This document shows, piece after piece, positions 8,246 to 15,850 of a stretch of DNA of 64,000 nt. Below the pieces are notes generated by a model. That model worked only from the letters and a program-made list of their open reading frames with translations, searched no databases and was not told where the DNA came from. Positions within the stretch are counted from its first letter, which is position 1; each line of letters starts with the position of its first letter. The translations under genes were made by a program, and so were the position numbers. Source of the stretch: Ancylomarina subtilis (lineage in GTDB: Bacteria; Bacteroidota; Bacteroidia; Bacteroidales; Marinifilaceae). Where the stretch lies: positions 310,001 through 374,000 of the forward strand of contig NZ_SHKN01000001.1 of the NCBI RefSeq assembly GCF_004217115.1, given 5' to 3'.

Positions 8246-9985
8246 CTACCAAGTGAAATCGCATTCATAAGTTGATTGATTCCCCACAGCGTCCTTTACA
8301 AATAACTTTAAGTGGTGCTTTTTGTTTTTGATTAATCTCTTTTTGTCGAATGTATAAAAAAGACGATCATTTTTTTTGTCAAATTCGAATAAGACCCATT
8401 TGTTATCAATCTCACCTTCATATGTTTTTATTCCTGATAGCTCATCTTTTACGGTGAAATCGATGAATTTAAGTTTGCTGATATTTTTATTCCTGTAATC
8501 AGTTTTAGTCGTAATGGTGGGAGCGATGGTGTCAAGCGTAACGGCATAGTTCCCCAGATATTTGGTTTTCGTTTTAATTAAACCATCAATATACACACCT
8601 CCTGCTGATGAAAGCTTTTTGTCTTTATCAATTTGAACGATAACCAACTTATCAGATAGACTAGGACTAATATTTTTCATTTTTATCGAGATACTGTAGT
8701 ATTTGTTGAGCGCAACGGTGGGGTTGTGAATATGATGTACAGCGGATAAAAAGGTAGAATCCAGACTTGTTGAATAATCAAAATTAAGATCTGAATAAAA
8801 GCAGTTTTCTGGAAATTTTAGTTCAATATCCGAACGCGAAAAGTGATTTTCATTTTGATACTTAAAAGTACTTGTGCATTCTTCTTCGGGAAAACTGACT
8901 GAAGTGGTATCTCCCGTGGCCTTAAATTGAAGTTTTGCCTTATTTTGATAGGAATCGAACACAGAGAATTCAATTTTATAGTTTTTATTTTCATTAAACT
9001 CATATGAACCATCAGACTTCATCTTTGAGTAGAAGTTCAATTTATTATTGGGTTCGATAAAAGTCTTATGAACTTTACGATTGTTTGCTTGATTCAGTTC
9101 ATAGTCTATATGTGAGTTGACATAGCTGCTTTCATCAAAAGAAAATGTATCAAATGCATAATTGGTGATTAAAGAATCGTTAATTTTTAATTGCACTTTA
9201 TTAATCCCACATTGCCCCCAGGTATTATCTAAAACATCTTCGGCATGAATGGCAAAACCAATTTTTCCATGTAGTTTTATCTTGTTTGTTTTGAGAATAA
9301 AGTTGCTGGTATTCGATGCGTGTACCTTAAAAACTTGACGCGTGTTTTTACCATTCACACTACTGTTTTTATCGAGAGGGTAAGCGTATAAGTTGTAGAT
9401 TTTAGGCGCTTTAGTATCCAATATTTTAAAATTGAAGAGCATTGGATTAATCGGCCATTCACTCTTTGTTTCTCTAAGTTCAAAATGTAAGTGGGGGCCC
9501 ATCGAAGATCCGGAGTTGCCGGAATAAGCGATAATTGCACCTTTCTCAAACTTGAATAGTTCTTTTTTTTGAGACTTGAGTTCATTTATATCAATTTCAA
9601 AGCTTTTGTTTCGATATTGTTGGGATTTAATAAAGGCTTCAATTTTAGGAGTGAATTTACTAAGATGTGCGTAAACCGAAGTGTATCCATTGGGATGATC
9701 AATATACAAGGCTTTTCCATAACCTCCTGCGGATACCTTAATTCGACTCACAATACCATCTGCAACTGCATACACCCTTTTTCCCGAAGTGAAGGTTCTA
9801 ATATCGATACCCGAATGAAAATGATTGTTTCTAAGTTCGGCAAATGTTCCAGACAGGGTTATTTTAAAATCAACCGGAGATCTAAAATAGTTTTTGGGAT
9901 AATTGTGTGAACTTGAAGAAAAAGGATAAAAAAATAGAATGAGTAGGGAAAAAATAAGATTTATGTTTAGATGCTTTATTTTCAT
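8246..9985 (-). CDS. M23 family metallopeptidase (LytM-type)
   Basis: A 579-aa exported protein. After a signal peptide (1-25) comes an M23 domain, ~35-185: HFHSGIDIRT supplies the first zinc ligands (HxxxD form), HPNGYTSVYAHLS the central part, and GPHLHFELR the HxH motif. Zinc ligands and catalytic His are intact, so it should be an active peptidoglycan endopeptidase rather than an EnvC-like activator. The ~390-residue C-terminal part is beta-rich, with SPEEE-like acidic turns and Ig-like strands, and may bind partners or cell wall. It stands alone. Confidence 0.9.
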   Translation of the reverse strand: MKIKHLNINLIFSLLILFFYPFSSSSHNYPKNYFRSPVDFKITLSGTFAELRNNHFHSGIDIRTFTSGKRVYAVADGIVSRIKVSAGGYGKALYIDHPNGYTSVYAHLSKFTPKIEAFIKSQQYRNKSFEIDINELKSQKKELFKFEKGAIIAYSGNSGSSMGPHLHFELRETKSEWPINPMLFNFKILDTKAPKIYNLYAYPLDKNSSVNGKNTRQVFKVHASNTSNFILKTNKIKLHGKIGFAIHAEDVLDNTWGQCGINKVQLKINDSLITNYAFDTFSFDESSYVNSHIDYELNQANNRKVHKTFIEPNNKLNFYSKMKSDGSYEFNENKNYKIEFSVFDSYQNKAKLQFKATGDTTSVSFPEEECTSTFKYQNENHFSRSDIELKFPENCFYSDLNFDYSTSLDSTFLSAVHHIHNPTVALNKYYSISIKMKNISPSLSDKLVIVQIDKDKKLSSAGGVYIDGLIKTKTKYLGNYAVTLDTIAPTITTKTDYRNKNISKLKFIDFTVKDELSGIKTYEGEIDNKWVLFEFDKKNDRLFYTFDKKRLIKNKKHHLKLFVKDAVGNQSTYECDFTW

Positions 9986-10079
9986 GGTATTCCAATTTGA
10001 GCTATATTTCGACTAGGTTGTAAAACTAATAAAAATGTATTTTTTTAAGGCTTTCAACTGAAAATAGAAAGCAATATTT

Positions 10080-10109
10080 TTGATTATCTTAACAGCAATG
10101 TTAATTTTG
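10080..10109 (+). promoter_or_regulatory. Promoter of the zapA operon
   Basis: TTG at 10080-10082, a 19-nt spacer and TAATTTTG at 10102-10109, placed 17 nt before the first ATG. Confidence 0.65.
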
Positions 10110-10126
10110 TATGAGAAAGTTTGATC

Positions 10127-10420
10127 ATGGAAGTAAAGCCAATTGAAATAGTATCTGATTTACGAGGGCAAATCTCTCGTCTTATTTCTTTGTATCAGGA
10201 TTTAAAGCTTGAAAAAGAAAAGTTGGTTCTTGAAAAAATGGAACTGCTTGAAAAGGTTGAGTCTTTAAGCAAAGAGAATGAGGAGTTCAAACATCAGTAT
10301 GATACTTTAAAATTGGCAAAGACTTTTGCTGTGAATACAGGTGATTCGCAGCAGGCTAAAAATAAGATTAGCCAAATTGTGCGGGAGATTGACAAGTGTA
10401 TTGCTCTTTTAAACAAATAA
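10127..10420 (+). CDS. Small coiled-coil protein preceding zapA
   Basis: A 97-aa protein, nearly all one coiled coil (residues ~10-65, e.g. LEKEKLVLEKMELLEKVESL), with a short C-terminal helix. The ATG at 10127 is preferred over the in-frame TTG at 10121 because it follows a clear promoter. It sits 9 nt before zapA, so it is probably a cell-division accessory protein, by position only. Similar short coiled-coil genes precede zapA in other Bacteroidota. Confidence 0.75.
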   Translation: MEVKPIEIVSDLRGQISRLISLYQDLKLEKEKLVLEKMELLEKVESLSKENEEFKHQYDTLKLAKTFAVNTGDSQQAKNKISQIVREIDKCIALLNK

Positions 10421-10429
10421 TAATTGTTT

Positions 10430-10723
10430 ATGTCTGATGAGTTTTTGATAAAAGTAAATGTGGCGGGTCGTCTTTATCCTTTAAATATCAAAAGGAACAG
10501 GGAAGAGATTATTCGCAGGGCAGCAAAAACAATTAACGAAAAGGTATTGCAATACCAACAGAAATATAAAGATAAAGACATTCAGGACTTCCTGGCAATG
10601 GCTTCGCTGCAGTTTGTAGTAAAAGTATTGGAATCTGAAGCGAAAACAGATGTATCTCCGGTTTTAAAGGAACTGGAAGCAATGGAGCAGGAATTGAATG
10701 AATTTATTAAAGAAGAACAGTAA
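10430..10723 (+). CDS. zapA: Cell division protein ZapA
   Basis: A 97-aa protein matching ZapA, which bundles FtsZ filaments at the division ring. The globular N-terminal part has the family's hallmark order: short beta strand (IKVNVAGRLYPLNI), helix with RREEIIRRAAKTINEK, then a second motif (DIQDFLAMASLQFVVKVLE) and a long C-terminal coiled coil ending in acidic residues. Length fits the family. The ATG at 10430 is chosen over the upstream in-frame TTG at 10424. It is followed by the 6S RNA candidate, a gene order shared with distant bacteria. Confidence 0.9.
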   Translation: MSDEFLIKVNVAGRLYPLNIKRNREEIIRRAAKTINEKVLQYQQKYKDKDIQDFLAMASLQFVVKVLESEAKTDVSPVLKELEAMEQELNEFIKEEQ

Positions 10724-10740
10724 AATTACGTTTAAAAAAC

Positions 10741-10855
10741 AATAACCCGCATTATTTCTTAGAAGTTAGTTATCTTTCAAATCATTTAATATCAAGATGA
10801 ATGGTCTTGCATGATTTGTTGGAATTAAAATTTCTGAGTGATGGTGCGGGTTATT
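10741..10855 (+). ncRNA. ssrS: 6S RNA candidate (Bacteroidales-type)
   Basis: The 177-nt gap between zapA and rny holds a ~115-nt sequence whose ends are perfectly complementary: AATAACCCGCA (10741-10751) and TGCGGGTTATT (10845-10855). The interior can form a long interrupted hairpin with a large central open region, the shape of 6S RNA, which mimics an open promoter and holds housekeeping RNA polymerase in stationary phase. 6S RNA directly after zapA is a conserved arrangement. The call rests on position, size and closing stem; no covariance search was possible. Confidence 0.7.
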
Positions 10856-10900
10856 TTATATAAATAAAGAAAATCGAGTATTGACTAAATATAAAAAACA

Positions 10901-12433
10901 ATGACAGAAATAATCATAGGAGCCATTGCTTTAGTAGGGGGCGGATTTATTTCCTATTTCGTTTTACAACGCGCATTAAAGCGTAAGAGCGAAAGTATTA
11001 TAAAGGATGCCCAAGCCGAAGCAGAGGTTCTCAGAAAAGATAAAATTCTACAGGCAAAAGAGAAATTTTTGCAGCTGAGGACAGAGCACGAAAAGCAAAT
11101 TAATGCGAAAAATGCCAAGCTTTTGGTTATTGAAAACAAAGTGAAGCAAAAAGAGACCGCAGTAAATCAGAGGGTCGAAGATTTTCAACGTAAGAAGAAA
11201 GAAGTTGACACTATTCGTGAGAACTTAAATGTTCAAATGGAGTTGGTTGAGAGAAAGGAAATGGAGCTTGAGAAAGCGAAGCGTCAGCAAATTGAGCAGT
11301 TGGAAAAAATCTCAGGTTTATCTGCAGAAGAGGCAAAAAATCAGATTGTGGAATCTTTAAAAGAAGAAGCTAAAACTGAGGCAATGTCTTACGTGAATGA
11401 TATCATGGAAGATGCCAAGATGTCTGCTAATATGGAAGCGAAGAAGGTTGTGATTAAAACCATCCAGCGTGTAGCCACTGAGACAGCAATTGAAAATTCA
11501 GTTACGATTTTTCATATTGAATCTGATGAAATTAAAGGACGTATTATTGGTCGTGAAGGACGAAATATTCGTGCATTGGAAGCGGCTACCGGTATCGAGA
11601 TTATTGTAGATGATACACCGGAAGCAATTGTTCTTTCTGGTTTTGATCCAGTTCGACGTGAGATTGCTCGCCTTGCTTTACACCAATTGGTGACTGATGG
11701 TCGTATTCACCCAGCTCGTATCGAAGAGGTTGTGAATAAGACACGTAAGCAGATTGAGGAAGAAATGGCTGAAACAGGTAAGCGTACTGCTATCGATTTG
11801 GGAATTCATGGTCTTCATCCGGAGCTAATTCGTATGATTGGTAAGATGAAATACCGTTCGTCTTATGGACAAAACTTATTGCAACATGCTCGCGAAACCG
11901 CGAATCTATGTGCTATTATGGCAACTGAGCTTGGTTTGAATGCTAAGAAAGCCAAGCGTGCCGGATTGTTACACGATATAGGTAAGGTGCCAGATGATGA
12001 GCCGGAATTGCCACACGCAATTTTAGGTATGAAATTGGCTGAGAAATATAAAGAGAAGCCAGATATCTGTAATGCAATTGGAGCTCACCATGATGAAATT
12101 GAAATGACGACTCTAATCGCGCCAATCATCCAGGCTTGTGACGCTATTTCTGGTGCTCGTCCAGGTGCTCGACGCGAAATTGTGGAATCATACATCAAGC
12201 GTTTGAAAGATCTTGAAAACCTTGCTCTATCTCACCCTGGTGTATTGAAAACATATGCAATTCAAGCCGGTAGAGAGTTAAGAGTTATCGTAGGTAGTGA
12301 TAAGGTTTCAGACAAGGAAGCTGAAAGTTTATCTTTGGATATTGCACAGAAAATTCAGGATGAAATGACTTATCCAGGTCAGGTAAAGATCACAGTAATT
12401 CGTGAAACTCGAGCGATTAACTACGCAAAATAA
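10901..12433 (+). CDS. rny: Ribonuclease Y
   Basis: A 510-aa membrane-anchored endoribonuclease that starts mRNA decay. Residues 2-23 are an N-terminal membrane helix, ~30-190 a long coiled coil that drives dimerisation, ~205-265 a KH RNA-binding domain with [10 protein letters not shown] at 213-222, and ~325-420 an HD phosphohydrolase domain with the catalytic His-Asp pair at 358-359 (LLHDIGKV). Length and order fit the family exactly. It follows zapA and the 6S RNA candidate and ends at a strong bidirectional terminator. Confidence 0.97.
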   Translation: MTEIIIGAIALVGGGFISYFVLQRALKRKSESIIKDAQAEAEVLRKDKILQAKEKFLQLRTEHEKQINAKNAKLLVIENKVKQKETAVNQRVEDFQRKKKEVDTIRENLNVQMELVERKEMELEKAKRQQIEQLEKISGLSAEEAKNQIVESLKEEAKTEAMSYVNDIMEDAKMSANMEAKKVVIKTIQRVATETAIENSVTIFHIESDEIKGRIIGREGRNIRALEAATGIEIIVDDTPEAIVLSGFDPVRREIARLALHQLVTDGRIHPARIEEVVNKTRKQIEEEMAETGKRTAIDLGIHGLHPELIRMIGKMKYRSSYGQNLLQHARETANLCAIMATELGLNAKKAKRAGLLHDIGKVPDDEPELPHAILGMKLAEKYKEKPDICNAIGAHHDEIEMTTLIAPIIQACDAISGARPGARREIVESYIKRLKDLENLALSHPGVLKTYAIQAGRELRVIVGSDKVSDKEAESLSLDIAQKIQDEMTYPGQVKITVIRETRAINYAK

Positions 12434-12450
12434 AGGTTTAGCTAAATATT

Positions 12451-12484
12451 AAAAATCGCCAATTCATATGAATTGGCGATTTTT
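12451..12484. terminator. Bidirectional terminator
   Basis: A perfect 17-bp palindrome built around ATCGCCAATTCATATG, with A and T runs at the ends, between rny and a convergent gene. Confidence 0.9.
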
Positions 12485-12491
12485 TTTATAT

Positions 12492-13376
12492 CTATTTTTC
12501 TGATTTAGGAATATTCGGAAGAAGAACATTCAGTAGGCCTTTTAGGATTTCAACATATTTATAATTGTTTTGACGACCATAGGTGAAAATTTGATTTTGA
12601 ATAAGAAGTCTGATAAGATTCAGATTGTTGCAAGGTTTATAATATTGAGCGAGATTACTTAGTTTTTTAAATTTGATAACCAGCTCTAATTGCATCGCAG
12701 ACAAAACCGCACCATTGTCTATGGGATTAATGTAAAAGTAGTTTCGTTTTGTTTTTCTGGAATTTGGATCTGTCTCATGACTTTCGCAGGAAAGAAGAAT
12801 ACTGTTTGGCAGTTGAATGCCTGTAACCGGAAGTTTTAAGGCCTGAGCAATACCAGCATATATGATACTAGTTATGATATAGTTTCCCTTCTTTTGAGCG
12901 AGTACAGTACCAATATTTCCTCCCCAACTGGTTTCTTCTTTGGGAGATAAAACCATGAAATTATGAATGTAATACAGGAAATGGTTTAGAATTTTGATTT
13001 TTTCGAGATAAGTCTCCAGATCTTTGATTTGCGGTTTAATCTCGTCTACAATTTTGCTTATTGTTGTTTTTACATTACTGGTTGTAACGTGGTAATTTAT
13101 ACTTCTATTAACCAAAATGGCTCCGTCAATCAGATCTTGTCCGGGGGAGTTTTTCCATTTAATTAATTCCTTGATTATTGAATTGTGATGAATTTCGTCA
13201 ATAATATTTTCTAAACGTTCTTGAAACACAGGGTTGTCTGACTCCAGCCATATATCTTCCAGTTTTGGAATATTTATGGCTGATAGTTTAGATAATTCTT
13301 TGCTAATATTAGTGTAAACATCTGGATCTGAATCATCTAGTAGCGAAATGAGAGCACGTAATTTCTCTTCGTCCAT
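12492..13376 (-). CDS. Transglutaminase-like/SirB1-type protein
   Basis: A 294-aa cytoplasmic protein without a signal peptide. It matches the Transglut_core2/SirB1-like group: an N-terminal helical repeat-like region (1-90, LISLLDDSDPDVYTNISKEL), then LETYLEKIKILNHFLYYIHNF, a segment typical of the fold, and NPIDNGAVLSAMQLEL near the C-terminus. The usual catalytic Cys position (before the SWGGNIGT region) carries no Cys, so enzymatic activity is doubtful. The exact role is unknown. It is next to, but probably not co-transcribed with, the nucleoside phosphorylase because a terminator lies between them. Confidence 0.65.
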   Translation of the reverse strand: MDEEKLRALISLLDDSDPDVYTNISKELSKLSAINIPKLEDIWLESDNPVFQERLENIIDEIHHNSIIKELIKWKNSPGQDLIDGAILVNRSINYHVTTSNVKTTISKIVDEIKPQIKDLETYLEKIKILNHFLYYIHNFMVLSPKEETSWGGNIGTVLAQKKGNYIITSIIYAGIAQALKLPVTGIQLPNSILLSCESHETDPNSRKTKRNYFYINPIDNGAVLSAMQLELVIKFKKLSNLAQYYKPCNNLNLIRLLIQNQIFTYGRQNNYKYVEILKGLLNVLLPNIPKSEK

Positions 13377-13412
13377 ATCTGTTTTAAGATTCGTTCTTAT
13401 ATAAATATAATA

Positions 13413-13445
13413 AAACCCACTAAGAAGATCAATTCTTGTGGGTTT
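13413..13445 (-). terminator. Terminator of the nucleoside phosphorylase gene
   Basis: AAACCCAC/GTGGGTTT stem; on the minus strand it is followed by a T-rich run. It sits 59 nt past the stop at 13504. Confidence 0.8.
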
Positions 13446-13503
13446 CAGAGCTTTTTAATTTCAAAATTGTATTTATGTACAGATCTTAAACTAGATTTTC
13501 ATC

Positions 13504-14379
13504 TTATTTGCTTAATCGATCAAGAACAGTTTGAATTAATTTTTTTACGACTGGTTTGTAGTCTTTACTTGCATCTTTGTTTACACGGTTAGCAATAATA
13601 GCGCAAACAGTTGCAGCTTCATGCCCTAATAGAGCAGCTAAACCAGCAATTGCAGAACTTTCCATTTCGTAGTTGGTAATTTTCTGACCTTGATATTCAA
13701 AGGCTTCAATTTTGTCATTCAAATCCATATCAAGGGTCTTCAATCGGAGCACTCGTCCTTGAGGACCATAAAATCCATTGGCTGAAATAGTGATTCCCTG
13801 AATCATATCATCCCCATCAAGTTGTTTGATAACTTTATCCGAAGACGAAACAAAATATGGAGAAGCAAGCTTGGCATCCCAATTCATTGCTTCCTTAAAT
13901 GCTTTTTCAAATTCAAGATCTGAAACGTCATCTCTTCCGGCATAAAAGTTCAACATGCCGTCAAATCCAATCGATTTTTTAGATAGAAGAAAAGAATCTA
14001 CAGGAATGTTTCCCTGAAGCGATCCTGATGTTCCAATACGAACAAGGGTTAGAGCCTTGTGTTCTTTTTTAGGGATACGTGTCTCCAAATCGATATTTAC
14101 CAAAGCATCCAATTCGTTAACAACGATATCGATATTATCTGTACCAATACCTGTTGATAAAACTGAGAAACGTTTGCCTTTGTATGTACCTGTTTTAGTT
14201 ACAAATTCGCGGTTTGAAATCGTCATTTCAACATTATCGAAAAAACTTGCTACGAGTTCTACTCGTCCCGGATCTCCAACAAGAATAACAGTATCGGCTA
14301 AATGTTCTGGTCTTAAGTGTAGATGAAAAACACTTCCGTCAGGATTGATAATTAGTTCTGATGATTTGATAGGTTCCAT
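13504..14379 (-). CDS. Nucleoside phosphorylase (uridine phosphorylase-like)
   Basis: A 291-aa cytosolic enzyme of the PNP/UDP family, which splits nucleosides with phosphate to a free base and (deoxy)ribose-1-phosphate in salvage. Visible are the phosphate-binding N-terminal motif VILVGDPGRVELVASFF, STGIGTDNIDIVVNEL, the GTSGSLQGNIPVDSFLL segment and YEMESSAIAGLAALLGHEA, which holds the ribose-binding Glu (MESS). These features fit uridine phosphorylase more than trimeric PNP, but substrate choice cannot be fixed from sequence alone. Confidence 0.85.
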   Translation of the reverse strand: MEPIKSSELIINPDGSVFHLHLRPEHLADTVILVGDPGRVELVASFFDNVEMTISNREFVTKTGTYKGKRFSVLSTGIGTDNIDIVVNELDALVNIDLETRIPKKEHKALTLVRIGTSGSLQGNIPVDSFLLSKKSIGFDGMLNFYAGRDDVSDLEFEKAFKEAMNWDAKLASPYFVSSSDKVIKQLDGDDMIQGITISANGFYGPQGRVLRLKTLDMDLNDKIEAFEYQGQKITNYEMESSAIAGLAALLGHEAATVCAIIANRVNKDASKDYKPVVKKLIQTVLDRLSK

Positions 14380-14803
14380 ATGTTTTTAAAATTTTGAATT
14401 GCAAAAAGACGTGTTGGACTATATATTGTGAATGCATATATGTAAATATACACAGAAAATAGTCAAACAGCAGTTCGCAGATTAACAATACTTTATTTTA
14501 TGGTTGTTTGGAGTAAATTATAGAATTGAGAGAACAAACAGGCCTGAGAAGTTATCTGGACTGTGGACTATTTGTTTCAATCAAGATCCCAAATATACAA
14601 ATAATTCGATCATTCAAAAAACTAAGGAGCTAATATGTCCAATAAAAATGAGACTGGATTTAATGAGTTCTTATTTCTACAATGGATATATTATGCTATA
14701 TTTACCTATCTATTAGTGAAAAATATAATGACTCTAAAGCCGGATTAAATTTAATCTTAATAGTTGAGTGATATTTAATCAATTGGCATTAAACTTCAAG
14801 AAA
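14380..14803. other. Intergenic stretch, no supported gene
   Basis: About 420 nt between the phosphorylase and the prohibitin-like gene. It contains only a 70-codon open frame (14504-14716) with a TTG start, no family signal and no promoter. I see no RNA structure, repeat or consensus promoter here. Confidence 0.5.
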
Positions 14804-15616
14804 ATGAAACAAAAACCGTATTTCTTAATCGTAGTAGCAGCTTTTGCTCTGATATTAGTTTTTTCAGGATCAAGCATGTTCAGAACTCTTCAACCAGGTG
14901 AGCGTGGAGTAATCTTTCGTAAATTTTCATCCGGGTTGGATAAGGATAATATTATTATGCCTGGGTTTTTAATTATTGCACCTTGGAACGATTTACATGT
15001 ATATGACGTTAAGGAGCAAAAGAGTGAAGAGACGATGGATGTATTAGATAAGAGTGGATTGTCTGTAAATATAGACGTTTCAGTTCGTTTTAATCCAATC
15101 TATAATAAAATTGGATACTTACATGAAATATTTGGTAAAAATTATATCAATCAGTTGGTTATACCAGAGGTGCGTTCTTCAGTTCGTCAGGTAGCAGGAC
15201 GTTACACAGCTGAAGAAATTTATTCAACTCGAAGAAAAGAAGTTGAAGATGCGATTATTCAGGAAACGTCTTTGGTTCTTAAGAAAAACAATATTGAGAT
15301 GAAGGCTTTGTTGATTCGTTCAATAAACTTACCTGCAAAGATTAAGCAAGCTATTGAAAGCAAGTTACAGCAAGAACAGGAAGCCTTAGCTTATCAGTTT
15401 AAACTTGATCGCGAGAAGAGTGAGGCTGAAAGAAAACGTATTGCTGCCGAAGGGGAGTCTAATGCGAATAAGATTATCAACAGCAGTCTAACTACTGCTC
15501 TCTTAAAAATGCGTGGTATTGAAGCAACAATTAAGTTAGCAGAATCTCCTAATGCAAAAGTTGTTGTAATTGGTAGTAGCAAAGATGGTATGCCTCTTAT
15601 TTTAGGTAACAACTAA
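14804..15616 (+). CDS. Prohibitin/SPFH domain membrane protein
   Basis: A 270-aa protein of the prohibitin branch of the SPFH superfamily. One N-terminal membrane helix (~6-27, YFLIVVAAFALILVFSG) is followed by the SPFH domain (LQPGERGVIFRKFSSGLDKD, then VRSSVRQVAGRYTAEEIYSTR) and a C-terminal coiled coil rich in Ala, Glu and Lys (LDREKSEAERKRIAAEGESN). Such proteins form ring or cage assemblies on the membrane that organise proteases such as FtsH. The ATG at 14804 is preferred over the upstream in-frame GTG at 14768 because the membrane helix starts right after it. No nfeD or ftsH gene is adjacent. Confidence 0.9.
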   Translation: MKQKPYFLIVVAAFALILVFSGSSMFRTLQPGERGVIFRKFSSGLDKDNIIMPGFLIIAPWNDLHVYDVKEQKSEETMDVLDKSGLSVNIDVSVRFNPIYNKIGYLHEIFGKNYINQLVIPEVRSSVRQVAGRYTAEEIYSTRRKEVEDAIIQETSLVLKKNNIEMKALLIRSINLPAKIKQAIESKLQQEQEALAYQFKLDREKSEAERKRIAAEGESNANKIINSSLTTALLKMRGIEATIKLAESPNAKVVVIGSSKDGMPLILGNN

Positions 15617-15641
15617 ATTTCTTTTAAATAAAGTTTTTTTT

Positions 15642-15672
15642 AAGGCTGTCTCATCTGAGACAGCCTTTCTTT
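15642..15672 (+). terminator. Rho-independent terminator
   Basis: Perfect 12-bp stem AAGGCTGTCTCA/TGAGACAGCCTT with a 2-nt loop and a T-rich tail after the prohibitin-like gene. Confidence 0.9.
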
Positions 15673-15683
15673 ATTTTATTCGG

Positions 15684-15725
15684 ACGTAACATCTGATGTT
15701 CGTTTTCGAACATCAGATGTTACGT
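15684..15725. repeat. Perfect 19-bp inverted repeat
   Basis: Arms 15684-15702 and 15707-15725 are exact reverse complements around a TTTT loop; the arm is ACGTAACATCTGATGTTCG. There is no T tail, and a terminator already lies 12 nt upstream. It sits 126 nt before the next gene and may be an operator or a mobile palindrome. Confidence 0.85.
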
Positions 15726-15850
15726 AAGCGGTCACCCTTTCATATTCTAAAACAAGGGTCTGATCTGATAATCAATAATCTGTTTGTTTTGGTACAATAA
15801 GTGTTTGGCTTGTATATCTTAAATATAACCATAGAAAACCTAAACTGACC

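Noticed and set aside
14504-14716. 70-codon open frame upstream of the prohibitin-like gene
   Set aside because: TTG start, no promoter, no family signal; its amino-acid composition looks like random AT-rich DNA.
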